Origin: Kocuria flava
GTDB lineage: Bacteria; Actinomycetota; Actinomycetes; Actinomycetales; Micrococcaceae
Assembly: GCF_001482365.1 (NCBI RefSeq)
Contig: NZ_CP013254.1
Span: 1,736,001 to 1,800,000, forward strand
Length of the DNA stretch: 64,000 nucleotides
Direction of reading: 5' to 3'
The position numbers were made by a program, and so were the translations under genes. The notes under the pieces are model-generated. The model was not told the origin of the DNA. It searched no databases and saw only the letters and a list, made by a program, of their open reading frames with translations. Shown here in pieces: positions 35,642-43,289 of this stretch; position 1 is the first letter of the stretch; each line of letters begins with the position of its first letter.

Positions 35642-37269
35642 TTCCCGTGCACCCCTCGACCGCCGCTTCGGCCCGCCCGCGCCGGGGAGCACGCTCGGCG
35701 GCGGCACCGCTGCGGGCGGGAGAGCACGTCGTCGTCGTCGGCTACGGGCCGGTGGCCGCGCGCTTCGTCGAGGACGCCGCCGACCTCGTGGCCGAGGGCG
35801 CGCTGCGGATCACCGTGGTCGGGGCCGAGGCCGAGCCCGCCTACAACCGGGTGCTCGTCGGCGAGCACGCCGTGGGCCGCACCGCCCGGGACGCGATGGC
35901 GCTCTCGGACCCGTCCGCCCTGGCGGCGGCGGGCGTGGAGGTGCTGCTGGGGACGACCGTGGTGCGCCTCGACCGCGCCCGGCGCGTGCTGAGCCTGCGC
36001 GACGGAGCGGGCGCGGAGCGCGAGCTCGCCTGGGACCGGCTCGTGCTGGCGACCGGGGCCCGCCCCAACCTGCCCGTGCTGCGCGGGCTCAACCCGGACC
36101 CGGCCGCCTACTCCCACCTGCCCGCCGGCGTCACGGCGCTGCGCGACCTCGCCGACGCCGCCGCGGTGCGCGCCGTCGTGGCCCGCCGCGGGCGCGTGGT
36201 CGTGCTCGGCGGCGGGGTGCTCGGCCTCGAGGCGGCGCTCGCCGCGGCCGAGGCCGGCTGCCCCGTGCACGTGGTCCACCACGGGCCCTGGCCGATGACC
36301 CGCTCGCTCGACGCCGCCGGCGGCGCCCTGCTCGAGCGCGCCCTGGCCGGAGCGGGCGTCGAGGTCGTCTCCTCCGCCCAGGCCCGCGAGGTCCTGCTCG
36401 ACGACGCCGGGGCCTTCACCGGCCTCGCCCTCGAGGACGGCCGGACCCTGCCGGGGGAGCTGCTGCTGCTGTCGGTCGGCGTGCGCGCCCGCACCGAGCT
36501 CGCCGAGGGCGCCGGGCTGCGCACCGCCCGCGGGGTGCTCGTCGACCACGAGCTGCAGGCCGACGTCGAGCAGCGGGTCTTCGCCCTCGGCGACTGCGCC
36601 GAGGTGCTGTGCCGCGATCCCTCCTGCACCGTGTGCCCCGGGCGCGCCGGCGCCGGTCCCTCCGGGCTGATCGGCCCGGGCTGGCGGCAGGCGGAGTGGC
36701 TCGCCGCACGCTTCCGGGCCGAGCTGCGGGCCGTCGCCGGGGGCGGCACCGCCGTGGTCGAGCCGCTCGTGCAGGGCCCGGAGCCGGCGGTGCGGCTGAA
36801 GGCCCGGGCCGTCGAGCTGGCCTGCGCCGGGACGGTGTCCGGCGAGCCCTGGCAGGCCGGTCCGGACGGCGGGTCGGTCGTGCAGTGGGCCGACGGCGGG
36901 GCCGGCAGCTACCTCAAGCTCGTGCTGCGCGCCGACCGGACCCTCGCCGGCTACGTCGCGCTCGGGCTGCCCCGTGCCGCGGCCGAGGTCGGACTGCTGC
37001 ACGAGCGCGGCACCCCCGTGCCGGCCGACCCGGGGATGCTGCTGCGCCTCGACGGCGTCGACGCCCCGGCCCCCGCCGCGCCCGGCCCCGAGGCCACGGT
37101 GTGCTCGTGCGCCGGGGTCAGCGCCGCCCGCATCGTCCGGGCGGTCGACGACGGCGCCGACTCCCTCGACGCCGTCCGCCGCACCACGCGCGCCGCGACC
37201 GGCTGCGGCGGCTGCACCGACAGGGTCCGCCGCCTGGTGGAGGAGCACGCGGCGCGCGTCCCGGCCTGA
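35638..37269 (+). CDS. nasB: Nitrate reductase electron-transfer flavoprotein (NasB-like)
   Basis: 543 residues. Pyridine-nucleotide-disulfide oxidoreductase fold: HVVVVGYGPVAARFVEDA (FAD), LVLATGARPNLP, VVLGGGVLGLEAALAAAEAG (NAD) and VFALGDCAEV. After a linker it ends in a BFD-type [2Fe-2S] domain: C-S-C in EATVCSCAGVS and C-G-G-C in TGCGGCTDRV. There is no sulfite-reductase-like heme domain, so it is not NirB. It passes electrons from NAD(P)H to the nasC product. ATG 35638 has AGGAGG seven bases upstream. Confidence 0.9.
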   Translation: MIPVHPSTAASARPRRGARSAAAPLRAGEHVVVVGYGPVAARFVEDAADLVAEGALRITVVGAEAEPAYNRVLVGEHAVGRTARDAMALSDPSALAAAGVEVLLGTTVVRLDRARRVLSLRDGAGAERELAWDRLVLATGARPNLPVLRGLNPDPAAYSHLPAGVTALRDLADAAAVRAVVARRGRVVVLGGGVLGLEAALAAAEAGCPVHVVHHGPWPMTRSLDAAGGALLERALAGAGVEVVSSAQAREVLLDDAGAFTGLALEDGRTLPGELLLLSVGVRARTELAEGAGLRTARGVLVDHELQADVEQRVFALGDCAEVLCRDPSCTVCPGRAGAGPSGLIGPGWRQAEWLAARFRAELRAVAGGGTAVVEPLVQGPEPAVRLKARAVELACAGTVSGEPWQAGPDGGSVVQWADGGAGSYLKLVLRADRTLAGYVALGLPRAAAEVGLLHERGTPVPADPGMLLRLDGVDAPAPAAPGPEATVCSCAGVSAARIVRAVDDGADSLDAVRRTTRAATGCGGCTDRVRRLVEEHAARVPA

Positions 37270-37319
37270 TCCCGTCTGCCGGGTCCGGGCCCGCCGCGAC
37301 GCCCGGACCCGCACGCCCT

Positions 37320-37618
37320 GCGCACCGGCTCTCCGTCCGATCGCTCACCAACTCGCAGCGAGTCCCCAACCCCTCGCCGAGTCCCCAACTCTTCACCGAG
37401 TCCCCTCGGGGCCGTCGTTTCCCCCGTCGGGCAACGGGGGAGTCGCCGCTTCCGAGGGGACTCGGCGGCGGAGGTGCTGCGGGGTGGGGGAGTCGGCGCG
37501 CGGGGGTGCTGCTGGGTGGGGGAGTCGGCGCGCGGGGGTGCTGCTGGGTGGGGGAGTCGGCGCGCAGGGGTGTTGCGGGTGGGGACTCGGCGCGGGAGTG
37601 GGGACTCGGCGGGGCCGG
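37320..37618. repeat. CGAGTCCCC palindrome and 32-bp tandem repeats behind nasB and nnaR
   Basis: CGAGTCCCC units at about 37358, 37376 and 37397 lead to the hairpin CCCCCGTCGGGCAACGGGGG (37421-37440) and then to the mirrored CCGAGGGGACTCGG. On its right a 32-bp unit (37491-37522, 37523-37554) is tandemly repeated, followed by partial units. It lies between two convergent genes and probably terminates both. Not a CRISPR array: the units abut without unique spacers. Confidence 0.85.
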
Positions 37619-38734
37619 TCAGACCGCCAGGCGGTAGCCGCGCTTGATGACCGTCTCCACCAGGGGGACCGGCAGCGCCCGGCGCAGCCGCGACACGGTC
37701 ATCTCCAGCGCGTGGCCGCTCTCGGCGCCGGCCAGCAGCGCGCTGCGGGGGACCACCGTGCCGGGGACGCGGGCCAGGGCGCGCAGCACGGCGACCTGGC
37801 CGTCGGGCAGGGCGAGGAACCGCCCGTCCAGCACCGCGCCGGTGCCGCGCACCTCGAGCGGGCCGAAGCGGGTCGGGGCCCGCAGCGTGCGCTCCGCGGC
37901 CACGTGGGTGCAGACCGAGCGGACGAGGGCGCCGAGCCGGTAGCGCTCCGGGACGACCGGCTCGATCCCGGCCTCCCGCAGCGGGCCGGCGCACACCGGG
38001 CCGACCGCCGCGGCGGTGACCCCGCTGCGCAGCGCGTCCACGAGCTCCTCGAGCCGGCCCAGCTCCTGCGCGGTGCTGAACAGGGCGTCGACGGCCGGTG
38101 CCGCCGTGAACGTCAGCACGTCGAGCCGCCGCGCGCAGACCTCGCGGATCAGGGCGGGCAGGCGCTCGCCGTCGTCGGCGCTCAGCCACCGGTAGGGGGC
38201 CACCGTGTCCACGCGGGCGCCGGCGGCCACGAGCCGCTCCAGCTGCAGCTCGTCGGTGAGCCCGTGCAGCTGCACGGCGACCCGCCGCCCGGCCACGCCC
38301 TCGGCGAGCAGCCGGTCCACCACCGAGGAGGTCCGCTCGTCCTCGGCGACCTCGGCGTCGTCGAGCTCGAGGGAGAGCACCTGGCCGCGGGCCTTGGCGC
38401 CGCGGGCGAGCACGCGGGCCCGGCGGAACGCCTCGCGCAGGTCCTCGCCGAGCCCGGCGGCGTCGGCGGCCTCGAACCAGCGGCGCAGCCCGTAGGCGGT
38501 GGTCACCACGACCACCTCGGGGCGGTGGGCGAGCAGCGCCCGGGTGTCCTCGACCACGCGGGTGTCCTCGGCGACGGGCGAGATCCGCAGCGCGGGCGCG
38601 TGCAGCACCTGGGCGCCGCGGCGCTCGAGGGCGGCGATGAAGTCGGCGGCACGGCGGTGGGCGGTGACGCCCACGCGGAAGCCGGTCAGCTCGCCGGGCT
38701 CGTCGGGGGCGCCGGGGCTCTGGGGGGAGGACAT
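37619..38734 (-). CDS. nnaR: NnaR-type regulator: HemD-like domain plus winged helix
   Basis: 371 residues. Residues 10-255 are HemD-like (FRVGVTAHRRAADFIAALERRG, TTAYGLRRW, APYRWLSADDGERLP, TFTAAPAVDALF), and 275-371 form an OmpR-type winged-helix DNA-binding domain (GRFLALPDGQVAVLRALARVPGTVVPRSALL, ALEMTVSRLRRAL, ETVIKRGYRLAV). In Streptomyces and Mycobacterium proteins of this architecture (NnaR) act with GlnR on nitrate and nitrite genes. Its place between nasB and nirB supports the same job. ATG 38732-38734 has TACGCT exactly six bases upstream and no ribosome site: a leaderless message. Confidence 0.88.
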   Translation of the reverse strand: MSSPQSPGAPDEPGELTGFRVGVTAHRRAADFIAALERRGAQVLHAPALRISPVAEDTRVVEDTRALLAHRPEVVVVTTAYGLRRWFEAADAAGLGEDLREAFRRARVLARGAKARGQVLSLELDDAEVAEDERTSSVVDRLLAEGVAGRRVAVQLHGLTDELQLERLVAAGARVDTVAPYRWLSADDGERLPALIREVCARRLDVLTFTAAPAVDALFSTAQELGRLEELVDALRSGVTAAAVGPVCAGPLREAGIEPVVPERYRLGALVRSVCTHVAAERTLRAPTRFGPLEVRGTGAVLDGRFLALPDGQVAVLRALARVPGTVVPRSALLAGAESGHALEMTVSRLRRALPVPLVETVIKRGYRLAV

Positions 38735-38740
38735 GCCCCG

Positions 38741-38772
38741 AGCGTAGGAACGGCCTGTGTCGGCAGTGTTTC
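38741..38772 (-). promoter_or_regulatory. nnaR leaderless promoter with phased GAAAC/GACAC
   Basis: On the minus strand GAAAC (38768-38772), six bases, GACAC, ten bases, TACGCT (38741-38746), six bases, ATG. It follows the same 11-bp phasing as the other nitrate promoters, with GACAC in the promoter-proximal slot. Auto- or cross-regulation is an inference. Confidence 0.45.
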
Positions 38773-38790
38773 CCGGCCGTGTCCGGCGGC

Positions 38791-41397
38791 TCACAGTTCG
38801 GCGGGGCGGCGGGCGCCCTCCCGCACCGGCAGCACCGGCCCGGCCACGAGCACCGCGGGGCGCTCGCGCTCGGCGGCGGTGGCGGGGCGGCGCTGGCCGC
38901 GCTCGAGCACGTAGGCCTGGGAGTCGTCGGGGGCGGCGTCGTTGACGAAGGAGCGGAACCGGCGCAGCCGCTCGGGGTCCTTCAGCGTCGCGGCCCACTC
39001 GTCCTCGTAGCGCTCGACGTGACGGGCCATCGCCTCCTCGAGCTCCGCCCCGATCCCCAGGGAGTCCTCGACGACGACGGCGCGCACGTGCTCGATGCCG
39101 CCGTCCAGCTCCTCCTGCCATCGGGCGGTGCGCTGGAGGCGGTCCGCGGTGCGGATGTAGTACATCAGGTAGCGGTCGACGTACCGGACCAGGGTCTCGT
39201 CGTCGAGGCCCTGGGCGAGCAGCTGGGCGTGGGCGGGGGTGGCCCCGCCGTTGCCGCCGGTGTAGAGGTTCCAGCCGTCGGTGGTGGAGATGATCCCGAC
39301 GTCCTTGCCGCGGGCCTCGGCGCACTCGCGGGCGCACCCGGAGACACCCATCTTGAACTTGTGCGGGGAGCGCAGCCCCCGGTAGCGCAGCTCCAGCCGC
39401 ACGGCCATCCCGGTGGAGTCCTGCACCCCGTAGCGGCACCAGGTGGAGCCCACGCAGGACTTCACGTTGCGCAGCGCCTTGCCGTAGGCCTGGCCGGACT
39501 CGAAGCCGGCGTCGACGAGCTCGCGCCAGATCTCGGGCAGCTGCTCGAGGCGGGCGCCGAACATGTCCACGCGCAGGGCGCCGGTGATCTTGGTGTAGAG
39601 CCCGTACCTCCGTGCGACCTCGCCCAGGACGATGAGCTTCTCCGGGGTGATCTCCCCGCCGGGCACGCGGGGGACCACGGAGTAGGTGCCGTCCTTCTGC
39701 ATGTTCGCCAGCGCCCGGTCGTTGGTGTCCTGCAGGGCCCCGCGCCCGGCGTCGAGCACGTACTCGTCGCGCTGGGAGGCCAGGACGGAGGCGACCACGG
39801 GCTTGCAGACGTCGCAGCCCAGGCCCGTGCCGAAGCGGGCGAGGACCTCGTCCCAGGAGCCGAGGTCGAGGGCGCGCACGGCCTCGAAGAGCTCGGGCCG
39901 GGAGAGCTCGAAGTGCTCGCACAGGGCGGTGGAGACCTCCACCCCGGCCTTGGCGAGCTCGAGGTCCAGGGTCTTCTTGAGCATCCCCACGCAGGAGCCG
40001 CACTGGGTGCCGGCGCGGGAGCAGGCCTTGAGCTCGCCGAGCTCGTGCACCCCGCAGGCGATCTGCTCGCGCACCGCCCCGGTCGTGACGTTGTTGCAGG
40101 AGCACAGGACGGCGTCGTCGGGCAGCTCCCCGGCGGGGGCCTCGCCGCCCGAGGCGGAGAGGTAGGCGCCGGGCTCGCCGGGCAGCTCCCGGCCCAGCAG
40201 CGGGCGCAGCGCGTTGTACGGCTCGGCGTCGCCCACGAACACCCCGCCCAGCAGGGTCTTCGCGTCCTGGGTGACCACGAGCTTCTGGTACATCCCGCGG
40301 GCGGGATCGGCGTAGACGACCTCCAGGCACTCGGGGGTGGCGGCGTGGGCGTCGCCGAAGGAGGCGACGTCCACCCCGGCGAGCTTGAGCTTCGTGGCGG
40401 TGTCGAAGCCGCCGATCCCGGCGCGCCCGCCGGCGAGGCGGTCGGCGACGATCTCGGCCATGGCGTTGGCCGGGGCAACGAGGCCCAGGCACTCCCCGTT
40501 CCAGGAGGCGACCTCGCCGATCGCCCAGACGTGCTCCGCGGAGGTCCGGCACGCCTCGTCGATCACCACGCCGCCGCGCGGGGCGGTCTCGATCCCGGCG
40601 TTGTAGGCCAGCCGGTCCCGGGCCCGGATGCCGGTGGCCACGATCACCAGGTCCGCCTCGAGGTCGGGGCCGTCGCGGAACTCGACGGCGCACACCTCGC
40701 CGTCGGACCGGCGCAGCCCGATCCCGGTGGGCCGCTCGCCCAGGCGCAGGTCCACCCCGCGCGCGGAGATCAGCGCGTTGAGGGCCCGTCCGGCGCCCTC
40801 GTCGAGCTGGGTGTTCATCAGCCAGCGGCGGGAGTGCACCACGGTGGCCGCGGCACCGAGCTCCTGCAGCCCGCCGGCGGCCTCGAGACCGAGCAGCCCG
40901 CCGCCGATCACGGCCCCGCGCGGGGGCCGCCCGTGCAGGGCGCGCAGCCGCCCGACCTCGGCGCGGATCGCCGCGACGTCGTCGAGGGTGCGGAGGACGA
41001 GGGCGTGGTGGGCACCGGGGACGTCGAGGCGGGCGGCGGCGGAACCGGTCGCGAGCACGAGCTCGTCGTAGCCCAGCACCTCGCCGGCGGCGGTCGTGAC
41101 CGTGCGGGCGGCCGGGTCCAGGGCCTCGGCGCGGGTGCCCAGGCGCAGGTCCACGCGCGGGTCCGCCCACACGGTGCCCCCGCCGAGGGTGAGGTCCACG
41201 GACCCCGCGGGCCCGGTCAGCGCCGCCGAGAGCTGCACGCGGTCGTAGGGCACCCACGGCTCGTCGGCGAGCACGGTCAGGCGCACGTGGTGGTCCTCGG
41301 CGGCCAGGGCCGCCTCCGCGAAGCGGTGGGCGGCGGGACCACCGCCCACGACGACGACGTGCTGCGGGCTGCGGGCGGAGAAGGGGGAGCGGCTCAC
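38791..41397 (-). CDS. nirB: Nitrite reductase [NAD(P)H] large subunit
   Basis: 868 residues. FAD domain HVVVVGGGPAAHRFAEAA, NAD domain GAVIGGGLLGLEAAGGLQELG, BFD-type [2Fe-2S] (CSCNNVTTGAV ... CGSCVG) with a second C-x2-C at CDVC, then ferredoxin-like half-domain and the siroheme/[4Fe-4S] domain with C in SCVGSTWCRYG and SGCARECAEARGKDVG. It reduces nitrite to ammonium with six electrons from NAD(P)H. GTG 41395-41397 has GGAGG five bases upstream. Unlike the usual nirBD operon, nirD is divergent, 218 bp away. Siroheme genes lie at 3.5-6.2 kb. Confidence 0.95.
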   Translation of the reverse strand: MSRSPFSARSPQHVVVVGGGPAAHRFAEAALAAEDHHVRLTVLADEPWVPYDRVQLSAALTGPAGSVDLTLGGGTVWADPRVDLRLGTRAEALDPAARTVTTAAGEVLGYDELVLATGSAAARLDVPGAHHALVLRTLDDVAAIRAEVGRLRALHGRPPRGAVIGGGLLGLEAAGGLQELGAAATVVHSRRWLMNTQLDEGAGRALNALISARGVDLRLGERPTGIGLRRSDGEVCAVEFRDGPDLEADLVIVATGIRARDRLAYNAGIETAPRGGVVIDEACRTSAEHVWAIGEVASWNGECLGLVAPANAMAEIVADRLAGGRAGIGGFDTATKLKLAGVDVASFGDAHAATPECLEVVYADPARGMYQKLVVTQDAKTLLGGVFVGDAEPYNALRPLLGRELPGEPGAYLSASGGEAPAGELPDDAVLCSCNNVTTGAVREQIACGVHELGELKACSRAGTQCGSCVGMLKKTLDLELAKAGVEVSTALCEHFELSRPELFEAVRALDLGSWDEVLARFGTGLGCDVCKPVVASVLASQRDEYVLDAGRGALQDTNDRALANMQKDGTYSVVPRVPGGEITPEKLIVLGEVARRYGLYTKITGALRVDMFGARLEQLPEIWRELVDAGFESGQAYGKALRNVKSCVGSTWCRYGVQDSTGMAVRLELRYRGLRSPHKFKMGVSGCARECAEARGKDVGIISTTDGWNLYTGGNGGATPAHAQLLAQGLDDETLVRYVDRYLMYYIRTADRLQRTARWQEELDGGIEHVRAVVVEDSLGIGAELEEAMARHVERYEDEWAATLKDPERLRRFRSFVNDAAPDDSQAYVLERGQRRPATAAERERPAVLVAGPVLPVREGARRPAEL

Positions 41398-41435
41398 GGG
41401 GACCTCCGGGACGGACGGGCTGGGTGCTCCCCCCG

Positions 41436-41478
41436 ACCGTAGGAGCCCGGGATTGCCCCGCCGTTGCCCGGTGGTTCC
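41436..41478 (-). promoter_or_regulatory. nirB promoter with phased pentamers
   Basis: Minus strand: GGAAC, six bases, GCAAC (41463-41467), six bases, GCAAT (41452-41456), ten bases, TACGGT (41436-41441). GGAAC-n6-GCAAC occurs again, in the opposite direction, before nirD. The arrangement agrees with side-by-side binding of an OmpR-family dimer series. Confidence 0.55.
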
Positions 41479-41488
41479 GGCGGGTTTG

Positions 41489-41529
41489 CGGTCCGCTCAC
41501 GGCCGGGGACGGCGTCCGTGAGCGGACCG
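41489..41529. promoter_or_regulatory. 14-bp-arm inverted repeat in the nirB-nirD interval
   Basis: CGGTCCGCTCACGG (41489-41502) and CCGTGAGCGGACCG (41516-41529) are perfect complements around 13 bases, exactly between the two divergent promoters. Too far from either stop codon to be a terminator; best explained as an operator for a dimeric regulator acting on both genes. Confidence 0.65.
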
Positions 41530-41582
41530 GAACGCGGGAGCAACGGGTGCGGCGCACGGGCGAAACCCGCCGCGCCTAGCGT
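41529..41582 (+). promoter_or_regulatory. nirD promoter with phased pentamers
   Basis: GGAAC (41529-41533), GCAAC (41540-41544), GGCGC (41551-41555) and GAAAC (41562-41566) follow each other at 11-bp steps; ten bases later comes TAGCGT (41577-41582). The last GAAAC and -10 box superimpose on those of narK. Confidence 0.55.
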
Positions 41583-41615
41583 CGGGTCCGACACCCCGAC
41601 CCGCAGGAGGACCCC

Positions 41616-42092
41616 GTGACGCTGACCCACCCCGGCCCCGCCACCGCACCCGGCCTCGCCACCGCGCCCGGCCCCGCCACCGCGCACCGCCGAGGGACCA
41701 CGACCGGACCCGCGTCCGGTCCCGCGGGTCAGCCCGCGGCCGAGCGCTCCTGGTACGACGTGTGCGCCCTCGCGGACCTCGAGCCCCTGTGGGGGGAGGC
41801 CGCCCGGGTGGGCGGCCGCCAGGTCGCGCTGTGGCGGCTCGACGCCACGACCGTGCTCGCCGCCGACCACCGCGACCCCCGCACGGGGGCGTGCGTGCTC
41901 GCCCGCGGCATCCTGGGCTCCCGCGGCGGGGCCGTGACCGTGGCCTCCCCGCTGCACAAGGAGGTCTACGACCTGGCCGACGGCCGGTGCCTGAGCGGCC
42001 CGGGCCCGGTGCTGCCGGTGCACCCGGTGCGCGTGGCCGACGGGCGCGTGCTGGTCGGCCTGCCGCCCGGGAACGGGGCCGCCGCTCACTAG
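41616..42092 (+). CDS. nirD: Nitrite reductase small subunit (NirD, Rieske-like)
   Basis: 158 residues. The first 40 are a Thr/Ala/Pro/Gly-rich lead. Then a Rieske-like beta fold: SWYDVCALADLEPLWGEAARVGGRQVALWRL, VLAADHRDPRTGACVLARGILG, VTVASPLHKEVYDLADGRCL. NirD proteins lack the Cys/His iron ligands, as here. It is the partner subunit of NirB but is transcribed away from it. GTG 41616-41618 has AGGAGG six bases upstream. Confidence 0.87.
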   Translation: MTLTHPGPATAPGLATAPGPATAHRRGTTTGPASGPAGQPAAERSWYDVCALADLEPLWGEAARVGGRQVALWRLDATTVLAADHRDPRTGACVLARGILGSRGGAVTVASPLHKEVYDLADGRCLSGPGPVLPVHPVRVADGRVLVGLPPGNGAAAH

Positions 42093-42101
42093 GATGGGCG
42101 C

Positions 42102-43109
42102 GTGAGAGCCGACACCCCTCCCGCGCAGCGCCCGCCGCGCTCCCGCCCCGGCCGGCGCCTGCGCGCGGCCCCCCGCCGTCCGGTGGCCACCGCCCTCGGG
42201 CTCGTGCTGCTCCTGCTCGTCCTGACCGCCGTGGCCCTGCTCGTGGGCCGTCCGGGCGGGACGCCCGGGGCGGACGACGACGGGGCCGCCGAGACCGTCG
42301 CGTGCGGGACCTGGGGCCTGGAGGGGGTCGAGGCGCCGGTGCGCGGCCCGGACGTCCCGCACAGCGGCGGGCTGTTCGGGGTCGACCTGTTCGGCCCCGG
42401 CGAGCAGTGGCGCGACCGCTTCGGGCTGGAGTTCGAGCACGAGGGGATCGCCAGCGGCTACCACGTGCTCGCCGACGGCGTGGACCCGGAGCGGCCGGTC
42501 GGGGTGGTCTACCACTTCCACGGCGACGGCGGCTTCGAGTACGACCACCCCGAGTACGCCGTCTCCTGCATGGCCGAGGTCGCCCGCGAGCGCAACATGC
42601 TGCTCGTGGTCCTGCAGACCCCCGACCACGACGACCCCGAGGTCACGTGGTGGGAGGAGCGCGGGCGCAACGGCGAGTGGTTCCGTGCCCTGGTCGAGCA
42701 GCGCCTGCGCGCCGACTACCCCCTCGACCCGGAGCGGACGTGGTTCACCGGCTACTCCGGCGGGGCCCAGTTCATCAGCCAGGAGCTGCTGGCCGACCAC
42801 GCCGACCTGCTCCCCGGCGGCGGGGCCGTGATGATGGGCGGCGGACAGCGCCCGAACTCCGATCCCGCCACGGAGCCCACGGCGGCGCAGCTCAAGGACC
42901 TGCGGCTGCACTGGGACGTGGGCCGCCTCGACGACGGCTCCGACCCGGCCGCGACGTTCGACGCCCTCTCGGCGGCGCGCGACGGCTACCGCTGGTACAC
43001 CCGCTGGATCGGCTTCGAGGACACCAGCCTGGAGGTGCGCCGCGGCATCGACCACTTCGGCCTGCCCTACGCCGGGATCCTCGAGGACGTCCTCGACGGC
43101 GAGCTCTAG
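42102..43109 (+). CDS. Membrane-anchored alpha/beta-hydrolase (esterase-like), copy 2
   Basis: 335 residues, paralogous to the protein at 8.4-9.4 kb. One membrane span at about 30-48, then GLEFEHEGIASGYHVLADGVD, YHFHGDGGFEYDHPEYAVSCMAEVARERN, nucleophile motif FTGYSGGAQFISQELLADH and IDHFGLPYAG with a likely catalytic His. Substrate unknown. GTG 42102 has TAGGAT exactly six bases upstream, the same leaderless layout as copy 1. It follows nirD by nine bases but has its own promoter. Confidence 0.78.
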   Translation: MRADTPPAQRPPRSRPGRRLRAAPRRPVATALGLVLLLLVLTAVALLVGRPGGTPGADDDGAAETVACGTWGLEGVEAPVRGPDVPHSGGLFGVDLFGPGEQWRDRFGLEFEHEGIASGYHVLADGVDPERPVGVVYHFHGDGGFEYDHPEYAVSCMAEVARERNMLLVVLQTPDHDDPEVTWWEERGRNGEWFRALVEQRLRADYPLDPERTWFTGYSGGAQFISQELLADHADLLPGGGAVMMGGGQRPNSDPATEPTAAQLKDLRLHWDVGRLDDGSDPAATFDALSAARDGYRWYTRWIGFEDTSLEVRRGIDHFGLPYAGILEDVLDGEL

Positions 43110-43128
43110 CCCCGGACCCGGACGCGGG

Positions 43129-43161
43129 AAGGCCCCGGCGACTCGGCGTCGCCGGGGCCTT
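43129..43161 (+). terminator. Terminator hairpin between esterase copy 2 and the AGCS gene
   Basis: AAGGCCCCGGCGA (43129-43141) pairs perfectly with TCGCCGGGGCCTT (43149-43161) around seven bases. A-run and T-run on the two sides make it usable from both converging genes. Confidence 0.88.
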
Positions 43162-43289
43162 GCCGCAGGGTTGCCGGTGGCGGATGGCCTGTGGCCGGAC
43201 GACCGGAGACCGCAGTGCCGGGATCGGGCCCGCTGGCCGGCGGGCAGGGGACCGGGCCGGTGGGCCGGGGACCGCCGTGCCGGATCCGG

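Noticed and set aside
37440..37600. CRISPR-like row of GGGGGAGTCGGCG units
   Set aside because: Units abut with a 32-bp period and no unique spacers, and no cas genes are near; it is a tandem repeat.
41616..42092. NirD as a true Rieske iron-sulfur protein
   Set aside because: The fold is Rieske-like but the C-x-H and C-x2-H ligands are absent, as usual for NirD.
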